The position numbers were made by a program, and so were the translations under genes. Below, in pieces: positions 1 through 12,817 of a stretch of DNA of 64,000 nt (the stretch's first letter is position 1; every line of letters starts with the position of its first letter). The notes under the pieces are model-generated. The model had not been told where the DNA came from and made no database searches. It saw only the letters and a program-made list of their open reading frames with translations. Source of the stretch: Eimeria necatrix (Eukaryota > Apicomplexa > Conoidasida > Eucoccidiorida > Eimeriidae); the NCBI RefSeq assembly GCF_000499385.1, contig NW_013651844.1, positions 1 to 64,000 on the forward strand, written 5' to 3'.

Positions 1-892
1 GGAGGCGTTCACGGGCCTTTTGCCACACATTGCATTTGAACTTCTGGCTGTAGGCTAACGAAATGCCGCTTTGATCGTCCTGTACGCTTTTGCTGCTCTG
101 AAGCTAGTGTAGCTTCAAGAGTGAGCGCTGGTTTTCTAGCAAAGCGCAGGATGCAGCGAACTACACGCAAAATCGGAGCGTGCACAAACGAAAAAACAAG
201 TGCACAGTTACTCACCGACTGAGCTATATATGCTTGTAAAAGCCTGTAAGGGGCAACGCAAAGCCGACCAGTTTCGCTCACTAAGGGGCAGTAAGCTGCA
301 TTAGTCTTGGCTTAACGTAGCTCCCAGTCTGAACGCTGCTGGCTTGCGTGAACTTCTAAATGCGCATCCTGTGCATAGTCGACTATAAACCTGCTTTTCC
401 CGTTTTCCTGTATTCCTTGTACTTTTCGCCCTTCTTTTGGATGCTTTCAATTTTTGCCTATTTACTGCTCTTTGTTGACAATTACTTCTCAGCTCTCTCA
501 GCCATCAGCTCTTTGCCTTGGAGCTCTCTAAAAATGTTACTTGCTGCGTTCCACTTTTGCTAAGGTGATACCTGCTGCATTTTCCTCCTCGAGCTTTTAT
601 TCTTTCCAGAGACGCTACTCGCTCTGAGTGGAGGGTTTGTCTGTCGTATGTCAGGAACAATATTTCTAGAAACCAAAGATTTATGGAAACGCTCTATAGT
701 TCAGCGAAGACCTTCGCTCCAGCGTCAGACCGCCATCTGCAGTAAATTTACACACCAAATTCTGGTGAGCTGAGTTTACGTCACTTCTTCGATGTTTTAA
801 CAGATTACTTCTAGATAACAAACAAAGAAAGGTGAACCATCTGTCTCGGAAAAAAAGCAGTGTGGACTGTACCACTCATTCCCGAGTGCTTG
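1..892. other. no supported gene
   Basis: Only short open frames without consistent splice borders or protein-like composition are seen here. The region ends at the solo LTR that starts at 893. Confidence 0.5.
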
Positions 893-1264
893 TGTAGTAC
901 GCTAGTGGACTGACTGCTGTCATTATGTATACACCTGTATGCTTCCCTGCCATTCGCCCCGTTAAATCATTTGAAACACCTTATTTCTACGTATTTAGCC
1001 TCAAAAGTATATTCAAGTCCTCTGAAACATGAAAAAAACATAGTAGAAGATATCTCCTGCGGCTCTGACGCTCTGGCCCCCCACGGCTTCACTACTCAGC
1101 AAGCCCCAACACTACGGTGGGCTTTGGGCGCTCATTGCCACTCGGCTCAATTTCTTGACTATTCGGTTTGCTTTAATACAAACATTAGAGGATATCGTGT
1201 CCTCTCCACGGAATACGGCGCTATTGGCTCGCTGGGGGAAGAATTGTAGTGCCCACGCACTACA
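893..1264 (-). mobile_element. solo LTR, chromovirus-like
   Basis: A 372-bp segment begins with TGTAGTAC and ends with GCACTACA, the same terminal inverted form as the two LTR families at 55.7 and 62.1 kb. The right end holds the near-palindrome TGTAGTGC...GCACTACA also present at 33.7, 56.1 and 62.5 kb, which sets the orientation as minus. The flanks are gcttg (888-892) and acttg (1265-1269), a 4-of-5 match to a target-site duplication. No internal element sequence is present, which fits LTR-LTR recombination. The interior differs from the other two families, so this may be a third family or an old copy. The right flank also resembles the end of a polypurine tract, so the duplication is not certain. 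Confidence 0.55.
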
Positions 1265-2342
1265 ACTTGCGTGTCTCCGACTGCGCCTACTCAGCGGAGC
1301 GCAGCTCCATCCCACACTTGAAAATGAATTCTCAAGTGCCCTCTACTGACCACCCTTAATATTTCCTATACTGAATGTAGATTTCAGTCGTTAACTCCAC
1401 ACAGCCTATTCGCCCTTGCACCTGAAACTGGATTCACCCAAACACAACTATATAGTCTATGCCATCTCCTTCAAAGGACTGTCAAAATTTTCCAGGGTGG
1501 TGTCGTTTGAAAAGTTCTGAGCTAACCAGTTTTTTTAGAAGAAATGATGGACGAAAGTTTCACTGAGATTCGCTCTACGGTTCCGGAAACTATGGAGCAA
1601 GGGAGTTGACGGCTGAACAATCGGCACACAGTCTCCAGCTGGCAAACATAGTCTGTGCTCAAGAATTGTATATACTTTAGACCGTCTACAGTCGCATGTA
1701 TGAGGCGAACCATAGATGGTATTGCATCACCGCGCTGTGCAGCCAAGATAGTGAGAGAGCTGGGATGCCGCTGATGCACATACTCTGTTAAAGCCTCCGT
1801 ACGTCTCGATATAATGTTGCAGTTGCAGAGGTTATATATTCATGGGTACTCAGGACTTCCTTATACCGAAAGGCTAGCCTTTTTTCTTGCTCCAAGTGAG
1901 GAGAGGCGCGGGTGCATGTGCCGCTCTACGAATGTGCCGCAGTCTAAGTGCCTGTCAGACGACATACGAATTCCTCTATTAGCAGGTGCGACCCCAAAAC
2001 ACCGCAGCACAAAAGCCCTTGAACACATTTCACTGATATAGTGAAGAGTTTTTCCCCCAGTGCCAACATATCTTCATTTGCTTGATCGTTTTATGACGTC
2101 AGCATCGGCACGAGCGGAGCTTCCAAAATGCCCATATGTTTCAGGCCCGACTTCAGCAAATTATACAGTTTCGACTTGACAAGTAAATTACGTGTAGTCT
2201 ACTCAAAACTCTGCCAGCACAAATCAGGCTACCATTACGGCATCTGCAGTACGCAAGAAAACGCGCCAATACACGTCTGGATCAACTGTACGTGAAGCGT
2301 AGCTACCTGAGAAGGCCTCTTCGCTTTTTACTTTTATGCAGA
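1265..2342. other. upstream region of the 2343-5188 gene, no other gene seen
   Basis: No convincing coding exon was found. The region presumably holds the promoter and 5' UTR of the downstream plus-strand gene. A short open frame at 1814-2041 has no splice support. Confidence 0.4.
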
Positions 2343-5188
2343 ATTATGCCACTCTCCTCTCGAAGGGAGGCAGTCTCAGCGCTGCGTGGCGCAGCACTGC
2401 AGAGCGAGCCACTGAGACGCTCTGCATCATCGTCAACCATGCAAGCCCATGTCGGCAATGCCACAGGGCGGGCAGCCACAATTTGCCGGCGTAAAACAAA
2501 GGGAATTCCAGCACTTCACTGGACAACTGTGCATTCAGCATTTGGTAACCGAGATCGAAGTGGAAAAAAGTCATTTTCGACAGCGTCGCGGTCAGCTACC
2601 GCAAGCTCTTACTGCGGCGGAGCCTCCCGCGTGAAGTTCCTCTCCAAAGGCCTTTTCGATCCGACATTTAAAAAAGACCAGCTGGAAGCAGATGAAAGAA
2701 GAAGAGATTTACAACAAAGAAAAGAGTTACGAGAGCACAAAGAGCTGCCTGTTGCACTACGAGAGGCCGAGTCACGAACTATTCTGTCATCGCATTCGCG
2801 CAATTCGGCAGGCGCACAAGACTTCCAAAAGTTAAATCAAACACAGTTCTCATTACAAGGGCGCGTTTGGAAGCGGGAAGCGTCTCTAGCCGAGTTATTA
2901 CTTTCAGGACCAACGTTCCGTGAGGCTATAACGCATGAGGAAAAATGCCAAGAAACTGGTCTTCCATTAAAAGAGAGCTGTACGCATTCTACTTCTGAGG
3001 TTCCCTTGTCAAAAAACTACCTGCAGTTGCAAACTCTTGATATTGCAGCACGGTCCCAACTTGCTAAGCATATGGATATATGCAGAAAAGAAAAAAGACA
3101 AAAAGTTCAGCCAACAAATCTTCGAAAGCTGCAGGATCAAGAATTTGTCATGCAGACAAAAGAGCAAGCATGTGCAGAAGAAAAGGAGGCAGAGCCAGGA
3201 ACACAAGCTTCAAACAGCATCGATTCAGAACATTTAAATTCTCCAGATATCCAGCAGATGGCTGTACATACGAAGCAGGCCGGTCCTTTGAGAACGCCGG
3301 TGCTGCACCTGTGGCTCGCCGGTGACGAAGCTCCTAGTCATTCTGCCAAAAGCAATTTAAATCTTACAGAAACTCTGTCCCGACAGAATGTTGTTAGTGT
3401 GAGAACGCAGCAGGATTTTCTCGAGGGTCCACTGAAGCTTTCGTTAGGCCAAGCTGCTCGAATCCATGAAGAGAAAAATCTCAAACGGCTTAAGAGTCGG
3501 AGCCAAAGTGCTATTAAAGCTACGATCCAAGACATTGATTTTCTAAAACAGAAAGTTGTTGCAGGTGCATCGCCAATAAAGGTGAACACTCTTCTGCCGA
3601 TGACTGAGACTGGCCCTGCAGAAAAGCAGCTATGGCTAGAAGGTGTTCTTGTTGAGCTTGCGGAGACCTTGAGAAACGGTCCACCTGACGACACAGCAAA
3701 GGGGATAGAATGTTTGCTGACATTCCTTCAGCAGCATCACGGAACTGCTCTACACGAGGTTACAGTGCTTCAGCTACTTAAACATGTACGACAGAGGCTG
3801 CGGCAAAAAGACATAAATGGATATGCGAACATCTCAAGAGGAGCATCGGCCTCTAGTGTGCAATCCAGTCAGTCCTTGAAACAGCATGCAGGAACACGAC
3901 AAGAAAACTCGCGCCCTTCCACGCCGCTTTGTGGTGAAGCAACTTCGCATCACCAGAAAACTGAGTCCTGCTATGTTTCTGATAAATCACTCAGGAGAAT
4001 CCAGCAACTCTCTTCAGGTACTGTTGTTGCGAGGGATTTAACCAATGCTAGTGCAATGAAGGGCCTTCACGAGCATTTGCATATGCAACAAGCTGAGCAC
4101 TCTGTAAAGTATGATGAAAAGGTACGTCAAGCAGTTACGATAGTATTCTGCGCCACCAGAGTAATGCTTCTCAATTGTGCCCCAAAAGCACTCAGAGGTA
4201 CAGTGATCAATAGCTGTGCTTGCTCCTTCAGGAGCTGAAGGCACCTAGAGGACACGGCGCCAGCCCGATATGCCAGGAAAGCCAGACAACAACAGCCGCA
4301 GCATGCCAATACCAGCTGGGAAGCCTAGAAAGTCAAACGTTTTCTACCGCTCATGCTGTAAACTGGGTTGAAATGTGCAATCAGTGTTTTCATTTCGAAG
4401 AAGCACAGTCGCAACAGGCCGACAGTTGCGTTTCTCAACAAAGACGACATGGCGCACGAATAGAAAATAGCAGTCAGTCATCTTGTAAAATTCTGGGTTG
4501 CTTCATGCGTTTACAAGAAGCTGAGTGCCGGGCTGCAGTAACGCTGCAGAGTATCCTAGATCAATTTTCTCTGGATGGAGCTCAGCAGAACTCATCATTG
4601 CACGAAAACAAAAAATGCAAGGAGAAGCTACAGTGTAGCGGTGGACCACATGTTCTGCGGGCCAAAGCTCTGCAAATATATCCAAAGGTCAACCAAATAC
4701 CCCGGCGCCTTAACGCCAAGAGAAATGCATCAGAATCTCCCTACCAAAGTTCTAAAGCAGCCCTTATCTCCGGAGCAGAAGAGAGAATTTTGGATTTTCA
4801 AAGATCAAGGAGGGATGAACAGTTGACGGACGAACCGTTACTGCAGCGAAAAGACATTCAAAAGGCTTTAATACGACTAAAAAAAGATTGGGGAGCATGT
4901 GAATATGTTGAAGACGAAATAATAGGCATCTGGATGCTGCATGATACTATTGTACAGCAAGTTCTAGAGCGTGAAGTGAAGCAGTTGATGATCTGCACTG
5001 AGCACGCAACGAGGGCATTTGTTACTGGGCTGCTAGAGGCAGAGGCCGTTCGATTAACAATGCTTACACAGCCGATGATGGCCTCATGCCTTTCCGTCAG
5101 TGCTTCCGCCGGCATTCCGGAACAGGGCCTTGAGTATAGGTTTTCATCAGACTTGAGCAAATGGGGCAATGGAACAATTCTCACATGA
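2343..5188 (+). CDS. two-exon gene, coiled-coil-rich protein of unknown family (paralog of 14969-15616)
   Basis: Exon 1 is 2343-4121 and exon 2 is 4232-5188. The intron has a clear donor (AAG|GTACGT) and acceptor (CTCCTTCAG|GAG), is 110 nt long and phase 0, and gives about 911 residues. The first ATG in the open frame is at 2343. The N-terminal third carries the segments GIPALHWTTVHSAFGN and KGLFDPTFKKDQLEADER, then LLLSGPTFREA; all three recur in the relative at 14.9-15.6 kb. The rest is rich in Lys, Glu and Gln and looks helical. The C-terminal end (about 4880-5070) is predicted-looking coiled coil. I do not recognise the family. Its place beside CFAP91 makes a role in the flagellum possible, but that is only context. 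An extra 5' exon cannot be excluded. Confidence 0.75.
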
Positions 5189-5441
5189 TTATCTTGAGAG
5201 ACGCAAACCAATAAGTAACTCATGCGTCCCTTGGTGTGTGATGAATATAGCATGAGATATAGGGGAGTGGCCTATGCGGTTGATGGGGCTTCTACTAGGC
5301 CAGCTGTTCTACAATGAGTTTGTCCAATCGCCTTCAACCAATGTAAATGCAAAGGCGCTGTTTTGTAAGCTGCTGTTCTTTTAAGAGAAGTGCGACAGCT
5401 ACGGTGAACCAGCTACGAAGCTGCGTCAGAGTGCCTACTTT

Positions 5442-7435
5442 ATGTTGTATAGATTAGGGTTCGGCTTTTGCCCCACGAGGCGTACATTAGAAGCTTCTCA
5501 AGTACTTAGAGAACACGCTAGTGATGGATCAATATTTAAATCCTGTTCCACTCGTGCTTGCGGTTTACACGCTCTGTGGACGAGCATCGGGCGTCTCCCT
5601 GTTGTCGAGGTACAGATGGAGCGCACGAGGATCCTAAGCGCAACTGCGTTTGGATCGCGAATTCATCCATTATTTGGTGAGCAAGTATTTGCAGACGAGT
5701 ACTTCTGAAGCCCACAACTGCCTTAAAACTTGATAACTTCCCTTTGATATCTTCCGTGAGCTGCGTGTTCTTTGGGATTTAGCCCCAACCTTACTGGTTT
5801 TGCAGCTCCACCTCGAATTTCATTGTAAGAATCACAACTGGGCTGGCTGCGCCCATGTGGCTTTTAAGCTAACGTATCTTCTCAGTTTTTCGTCAGAACA
5901 TTTGCTACCATAATAGCAGCTCGTGAGTGCTCACTGTTTATGCCATTATGCCATTATGCACGACATTAGGTTGTTGCGTCGATTGCTGTGCCTAAAAAGC
6001 CAATGGGCATTGCATTCAGCATCGAACTACGCAAACTCACGGAAATCCTTGCTTCAAGTCAGAATGACACGCAAAGTAGCGCGTGAAAGAGTGAGCTGAG
6101 CAGTCATGGCCAGCATAGCCTTAGCGTCTACGAGCCCTATACCAGGATTGGCTCACAAAAGCTGCGCAAGGAAACGGATTTGAATGCTTTGCAAGACTCC
6201 TGCGACCCGTTTCGGGGCCTTTAGCAAAGGCGCAAAGGCAGTAACGACTCTGGCTCGAATATCCAACGCTTTGAGGCGCCGGCCCCGTCCACAGAAGCGG
6301 ATGTAGCAAATTTTGAAGCATCAAGGGCTCCTCTGTGTCGAAGAGATTGTGGCTTTTGTCTTGTAGCATTTTCCGTCACAGAAGCCTGCAGAGCTTCCTT
6401 TTCGTTACATGTCGCATACGCCGGTGGGAAGATGGCCAAGCATGTGTTCGAACAAGCCACATCATGAAAGCGTTGGAGCAAATGGCACCATATATGACGT
6501 AGAGAGGCGGCAAGTCTTGAAAGTCTGCTTTTGCACGGCATTTGGCAGTGTTGGACCAGCAGTGTCTTTCTGAAACAAAAAGCGTTGAGAAGGTCTTTCA
6601 CGAAGAATCAAAAGCTTGGGAACTTGTGAGAGCAGATTTCCCAAAAGGTCGCGCACCCTATACGCCCCTAAATTACCGCAGCGGCTTGCGACGGAAAACC
6701 TTGCAGAGAGTAATAGCGTTTCCATCGGTAGACGTGACATGTAGTATGATGGCCTCCTTCTTAAATTCATTGTCCTTCAATAGTGCTATAAAACTTCAAA
6801 TGCTTCTTCATTCCTAGCTCCGAATTTACTGTTTCCGGCAATCACAATCCTTGCGGCGACTCAATGGACGCCAGAACTCCGCATTCAGACCACGTTGCAC
6901 CTAATTCTGTAGGCTGTTGACCGTCACGCGCTTCTGCTGTTTTCGCCTTTTCACACATAACTTTATCGCTTTTTCCCTACTGTGTGTGCATCCTACAGTT
7001 CACAAAGGGACAGCATGGTTTCCAAACACGTGCGGATAATCACAAGTAACGAAGGGATCGTAATATTCCCGATGGCAATTTGGTTATGGAAATTCCAAAC
7101 AGTTGCTTGCTCAACCCATCTATAGAGTTAGCACTACACGGGCATAGGTGAGCTTTACAACCATCTTTGCGGATCAATGAGCGCCGTGGGCAAAAGGCCA
7201 CGTCCCCAGACAGGTACATGTGTTGTCTCGAAGAAATGCTGTCGCTCTTGATTTAACGCGTTTCGGCTCTCTGCAGAGCCTCTTATGTCATGCTCCTGCT
7301 TTAATACAGGAGCCTCTCCCAACGGACATTCGATACCATGAAGATTTCGAACTGGAAAATACTGCACTGCCTATGGATTATCGCTGCTGTGCAACATACA
7401 ATGCTTTCATTGCTTTAAGTGATATGTCGTACTAG
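5442..7435 (+). CDS. multi-exon gene of unknown function
   Basis: Several protein-like segments lie in plus-strand order with good splice signals. (1) A frame to 5676 ends at the donor TTTG|GTGAGC. (2) A segment 6125-6240 reads LRALYQDWLTKAAQGNGFEC. (3) Donor 6241 to acceptor 6381 (141 nt, phase 2) leads to a segment with VTCRIRRWEDGQACVRTSHI, up to a donor at 6499. (4) A segment around 6540-6709 includes SKAWELVRADFPKGRAPYTP. (5) The last exon is 7310-7435, entered through the strong acceptor TTTAATACAG, and ends with TAG. Segments 4 and 5 join in phase 0 (donor at 6710). The joins 1-2 and 3-4 are unresolved, so a further exon may be missing. I cannot name the product. Confidence 0.45.
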
Positions 7436-9378
7436 ATGTGCTTGCTTTTTCACTACTAGTTAGTAACAGACGCAACGCTGAAAGCCAAGAGCCTGCAAAG
7501 TCGTACCTTCGAATCCTTGCAGCTATGTCACAGTACTTGCAACCTACTTTGCTTGTACAGGGCTCTCTTTTTTTTCTTTGAGTAACAACCTCCATTCACA
7601 AGTTGCAGAGAATTTCTCAGAAATCGGTAGAAAGACGGGATATTGTAGCTGTGCAGTGTTATGCAGCAGCTCATCGCCTTTGAAAAACAACAGCTTGCGT
7701 CTACGCTACAAATCTGTATACGAGAAGAAGATGTTTTGAGAGTTCGCATAAGGAAGAGTAGAAGCAGTATAAGTGGCTAGCAGTTTGGGGATATCTGGGA
7801 GAGTACATCTGCAGCTCCAAAGCATCGAATTTTATTGTCATTACAGTACTATCGAGAAAAACCCACTTTAGCAACAAGGCTTACAAAACCACACAAAAAC
7901 AGACAATTCAGAAATAATGCGGATGCGGTCTCGCGACAGCTTGGGAAATATTGTATAGTAAATGTGTCTCGCAGTCCTGCCATACATTATTCCGATTCAA
8001 CACTTGTGGCTGTGCACAATCGGGGCCCCTCAACACTTTTCGTTGCAACGCTTCCGCCTGCCACATGTACTGAATAGCTGATGCTAGCAGCTGGCAATCT
8101 TCTGCACAGATTGAGAGACTGCTCTTCTTTTGTTATATGAGATTGTGTCGGCCAGACTGCTCCGGAGGCGGTTTACCCTCGATAGAAGGAAAGTGTAAGC
8201 GTGCTTCGAACATGCGTAAACAACCTATGCTACTGAAATCAAGAGCAAAGCCGAAAAGAAATGCAAACAATGATGAAAAAGAGTCCCCACAGCTTAATTC
8301 TCTATGCAAGGGAAGATGCAGCTTCTTCTTTAAATTCTTTTCGGCAAGTCATTCCAAGAAATGCATCGCCTCTACAAAGGGGTGAAAGCTACTATAGTAA
8401 AAATCCTCGTTTAATGCTTTTGGTTTATTCCTGATGTTATTGAGGGTCGGCGCAAGTTCAGGAGCTCCTCACTTCGGCCATCTGCTGCCACATCGCGTTT
8501 TCCATGACTCTCTCAGCCATACTGGTGAGTACGCGTTTCTACTCAGTGTGCAAATATATACTTTCAAATTTTTTTAGCATCGAAGTACTTTTACATTACT
8601 GGAGATCTTCAAACGCTAAGTAGCGCACAGTTGCCTTTCGGCTGGCACTGCAGGCTCTGACATTACATGTATTTCATTAGCAAATCAGTCATTTTGCCCG
8701 CACGAACGCACATTCGCAGAGAATTGCAACGTCATGTAATGTGAAGACGTAAGCACATAGAACGCAATGCATGCTTCACGTGCATTTTGCAAACTCACAA
8801 CGCACCTGGAAACCTTTGGGATTTGCGTAGTGTGCGTTTTGCAAAGCAATAGCCACACTACTCTAATCCCAAGGCTTTTCAATTTTAAGCATAAACAAAT
8901 TTGAGAAATTTCACAGTAGACTTGCTTATCCTCGTTATCGTTTTAAGTAGAAAACAGAGTTCGCAGCAGCTGAAAGCGTGTTTTTTTGTTGAGAAAGTAC
9001 CGACCAGCTTAGTAAGACGCACCACAGGCAATCTGGCTTTAGTGGGTATCCAGATGTGAACTCCCACGTTGATTCACAATTGTTCGCAATAAACATTTGC
9101 ACAGTTAGCATTTAAAGAGTCGGGGATACGGTCTCATATGGGCATGTGTAGCTGACCTTCCTCATCAAACATAATGAGTCTAACGCGTTACCTGTGCCAA
9201 CGTTGGGACAGTAAAAACAGGGCTTTTTATTGGCTGTGCATGCAGGGCTCCTGGGCATCTTACCTTGTTTAGTATTGCCTTCGTAAAGTTTGTGCCATTT
9301 ATTAAACGCTGAACATTATATATTTGAATGCTGCAGGCGTCGTAATGTAAGCTTTTGGCAACGGAAGGCGGGTTATTG
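7436..9378. other. spacer without a supported gene
   Basis: Short open frames are present (for example a Lys-rich one at 8137-8385), but none shows splice borders or a recognisable domain. The promoter and 5' UTR of CFAP91 should lie in the last part. Confidence 0.4.
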
Positions 9379-9440
9379 ATGCTCAGTAGAACAAGTAACA
9401 ACGTGCTCAGTAGAGCAAGTAACGACGTAGAGGTAGTATG
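9379..9440 (+). repeat. short in-frame tandem duplication at the start of CFAP91
   Basis: Two adjacent 24-nt units encode LSRTSNNV and LSRASNDV right after the first ATG. This suggests a recent slippage duplication at the variable N terminus, if the start is correct. Confidence 0.5.
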
Positions 9441-12400
9441 CCCCGATCATTATGCGGCTTCTAAGATTAAACGCATTAATAAAATCATGAAATGCGAAAC
9501 TGCATTAGCTAGAATGCCCGTTTTGGAAGAAAAGGACGACGTGGGGGCGGACGACGCGTCATCCCAGCACATTGGGAAGACCAAAGCAGTGCTTCAACTC
9601 CGGCCTGCTCCCACAAAGCTGTCTTCTTTCCCCTGGGCTTTTGGCGACTTTGTTGCAACTGATATTTCTGCTGATACAGGGCCCTTTGCCACCGATGCCA
9701 AATGTTTTGATATGGTTAGACGAAATGCCTTCTTACACGCATCTGAAAGTGTCAATGGTGCGGGGAGGTTTAAGTTCTTTAGGTACAGGCCCACATCTTA
9801 CAGCAGCTGCCTTAATGCCCTTCCCCAGTTGCCTACTTTCAACGGAGAGTATAGCTGCTTTCAGGAGGGCGCAGCAACAAGTGAACGGGACAGAGATGCA
9901 CTCACCATTGGCAAGTTTGAGCTGCTAGCATTCTAACTGCTGCATCTGCCGATCTCTCTAGCCATGCTATTGTGCGTCGTAACTTTCAATAAAATATATT
10001 CAAGACACATGTTGCACGGCCTGGTGAACGAAATATGGATCTTTATTCAAGGCTTTGTTGCTCCTGCAAAACAGATCATGAAATTTGCGATGCTAAAAGT
10101 ATTGCGCTACAATCTATAACAAGGGAACAAGATGTGCAGACTGACCCCTACACCCCAGACTATACCTGTTCTCCTGGGGAGCTCCCTGAGGAGCTTACAA
10201 TAGCTCACTTTTCCTGGTCAAGGGGGCTACCCGCAACATCTCGAGAAATCCGAGCCATTCAAGAGATGCAAGTGCAGCGGCGGTTAGATGAAGTTTTGCC
10301 GCCTCCCACAGACGAATTTTGCCTCTCAATTCGTATAAATTTAATGGAAAACCAGGAATTTCTTAAGTGGGCACAAAGAGAAAGAGATATTCGAGAGCTG
10401 CAGGCAAGCCATAGTACCTTAACAAAATGAACAAAAAGCATCTGGCAGCTTCCCTTTGCAGATTGAATATTACTGCAGAAGATGTCCTGCGCATGATATC
10501 CAGCAAGACAGTTAACTTCCATTCAAAAAACAATATGACCCTCAGCGTTGCGGCAAACGAACGCGTTTCCTCCGCTCAGGAAGAGCGTCTCCAATTAATT
10601 GAACATGCCTTAAAACTGCGAGCTTCCAAGATGAAAGCAAAGAGTGAAGCAGCCCACCTGCACCGACAGAATATGCTGAAGGAGCGTATGCAGCGTAAGC
10701 GTCTGCTCATCGAGCGTTCGAGGCTTGAGGGATTACGCCGCCTTTGGAGAAGACGCAATCAAATTTGTCAGTCTCTGGCAAAGTCAACTTGTGCTGCCAA
10801 CAAGTTACGAAGCAAAACGAGCCTCCAACTCGTCGTTCCGCCAGCAAGGGACGGCTACTGCCCTCCAGACCCATTCACATCGCTATCAGCCTACCACTTG
10901 GCATACACGGAGGCACGGCGTCGACACTGTTTAGCTTGCAGCATTCTCTTTTACTCAGCTAATGCGCGTAACTAATTGGTACAACTGCTGCAACCACCAT
11001 GATGCTACAGTAAGCATCCCCAAAAAAATAACTTTTCCCCTTCTCTTAAAAAAGAGCCACAATATCGTCACCAGGTCTCTGAATTTGTGATTTTTGAAGG
11101 ACTTTTTAGCGCTTGATATGATGGAGCGGCGGCTATGCAAGAGCACGCCATTTTCGGCTCCTAGCAAAATGCCCTACTTATGGCAACGGAAGACATATGC
11201 TACGAGCCGCAAAGTTTTGGCTCATTCCAAGGCAGGCTGCCTTTCAATTGCATTTATAAAAAGAATCTGTGGCGGGCAAAACGTGATAAAGATGAAATGT
11301 GTTGGTAGCTTCGACAATTTTCTTGAACGGTGGTGTCTATGGAAATGCTTCCCAGAAATCTGACACCCTGAAGTCATTGCTGGGCATCCTTTTCCGCTGT
11401 GATGTAGGCACTTGAACGAGCAACTGCAATTCTTCAAAGAGAAGTGGCAGCTGAGCTACTGACAGGGACTTCTCTTCAGCTACAGATTGATATAGCAGCG
11501 GCCCCTCCAACAAATTCTGCGTCAGAAGGGGGGTCTGTTGCGGCGCGCAGACTTCTCAAAAGGGCTGTCCGCATGAGACCCGAAACTCCGCGAGTACAGG
11601 AGGTAGATCTACACAGCGACGCTCATACGGAGAGGACAGTTTAACGTTAGTACTAGCGTTTCACTTGTATGCTCTAGAGTGTCAACACCTACACAGAGCC
11701 ACTGAAGCGACCCAGGTGAAAGCTATGACCACCGATACCGTTTCTGTGAATTCGAGTCCCTCAGGTGCCGTTAGAAGAAGAATGCGATGAGCTGGGTGTG
11801 CTACTACTGCAGCAGTTGCTGCGTGCAGCTACCAGGCGCCACTTGATGCTAAGAGGCAAAGAAAAAAGTTTGGATCTTGTCAACATGCTTCGAGCTGCGG
11901 AACAGCTACAGGATGTGCCTCCGTGGCAGCAACAAGAAGTAATAGAACATCAGACTGCCCTGGAAGCGGCCGAGGTCCTCATGGCTTCGGCTCAAGGTGC
12001 AGCGGTTGCAGAGGTGAGTCTACTCTGGCTGTTCCACTAGTTCATAAAAAACGAAAAATGGCAGAGTGAGCTGCTCGCTCGTACTGCCTCAAAGGCCGAG
12101 CGCATCGAGTTCTACGAGGGCGTTGTGCAGATGCTTGACGGGCTAGCAAAGGAACAGAGGCGCATGGAGGAGGTGCGGCGGATTTCCGCTCTTGCCGACT
12201 TGGCAATTCGGGAGAGGCGCTTGAGGGAAGCCCAGGAGGCAGGCACTCGACAAGCCGAGGAACTGCTTCGCGAAAGAGAAAATGCGGCATTTCACAATGC
12301 AACCCGCATACATAATCAAACAATCGACTCTTACCTGCAAGCGATTATTGAGAAGGCGGGAGCTGCAAATGCACAAGAAGAAGTGAGAAACCAAAGTTCT

Positions 12401-12817
12401 AAGAGAGCCACTCATTGAAGAACCTCTAGAATAGCTCAATGCACACGTGGTGTGGAGGGCTTGAGAAGCTTCACATATGCACAGTCTACAGTGCGCGGAA
12501 CACTTGCTGTTGCTTATGTGTTTGGCGGTATATAGGCACTGTTGGAGGTCAATCTTCATTCGGAGTACTTGGATAGAGTTGTTGACGATCTGGAAGAGCG
12601 TCACGAGGAGCGTCACACAATTGTAGAAGAGCTCGTCAGAGGGTTCCTCATGCCCCGGCTTTCAAGCCAGTGTCAGCGACGAGATGAACAAATCGAAGAC
12701 CATAAATTCCGTGTAGCTGCTCGGCTTGTAGTTGAGGAGACTGTCACTGCTGCTCTTACCGGCTCAACCCATACGGAAAAGGCAGAGAGTACTAATGTAA
12801 CCAAAGAGATGCTCTAG
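9379..12817 (+). CDS. CFAP91: cilia- and flagella-associated protein 91 (CFAP91/MAATS1/AAT-1 family)
   Basis: CFAP91 is an axonemal protein of the calmodulin- and spoke-associated complex at the radial spoke base, needed for flagellar beating. The hallmark segment is QDVQTDPYTPDY followed by GELPEELTIAHFSWSRGLP (about 10125-10230). Family order then continues: RERDIRELQ; a basic coiled coil; EEECDELGVLLLQQLLR; GKEKSLDLVNMLRAAEQLQ; LAKEQRRMEEVRRISALADL; IDSYLQAIIEKA; VEELVRGFLMPRL. Resolved exons: one ending at 10403; 10580 to an unresolved donor before 10975; 11408-11602; 11765-12013; 12065-12382; 12536-12817. All resolved joins are phase 0. The intron at 10404 is GC-AG; that at 12014-12064 is only 51 nt. 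The N-terminal exon has the family-like GRFKFFRYRP (about 9760); its donor between about 9849 and 9930 and the next acceptor are not settled. The first ATG is 9379; an earlier start is possible. The frame looks intact. Confidence 0.9.
10404..10579 (+). other. GC-AG intron in CFAP91
   Basis: The exon ends CAG and the intron begins GCAAGC, the usual extended consensus of GC-AG donors. The acceptor is TCCGCTCAG|GAA at 10579. Phase is 0 on both sides and the joined protein (RELQ then EERLQ) lines up with the conserved helix of the family. A GT donor 11 nt further down exists but breaks the phase and inserts residues. Confidence 0.7.

Noticed and set aside
2292..2342. Start of the first gene upstream of 2343
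   Set aside because: The frame is open from 2292, but the codon there is GTG; the first ATG is at 2343.
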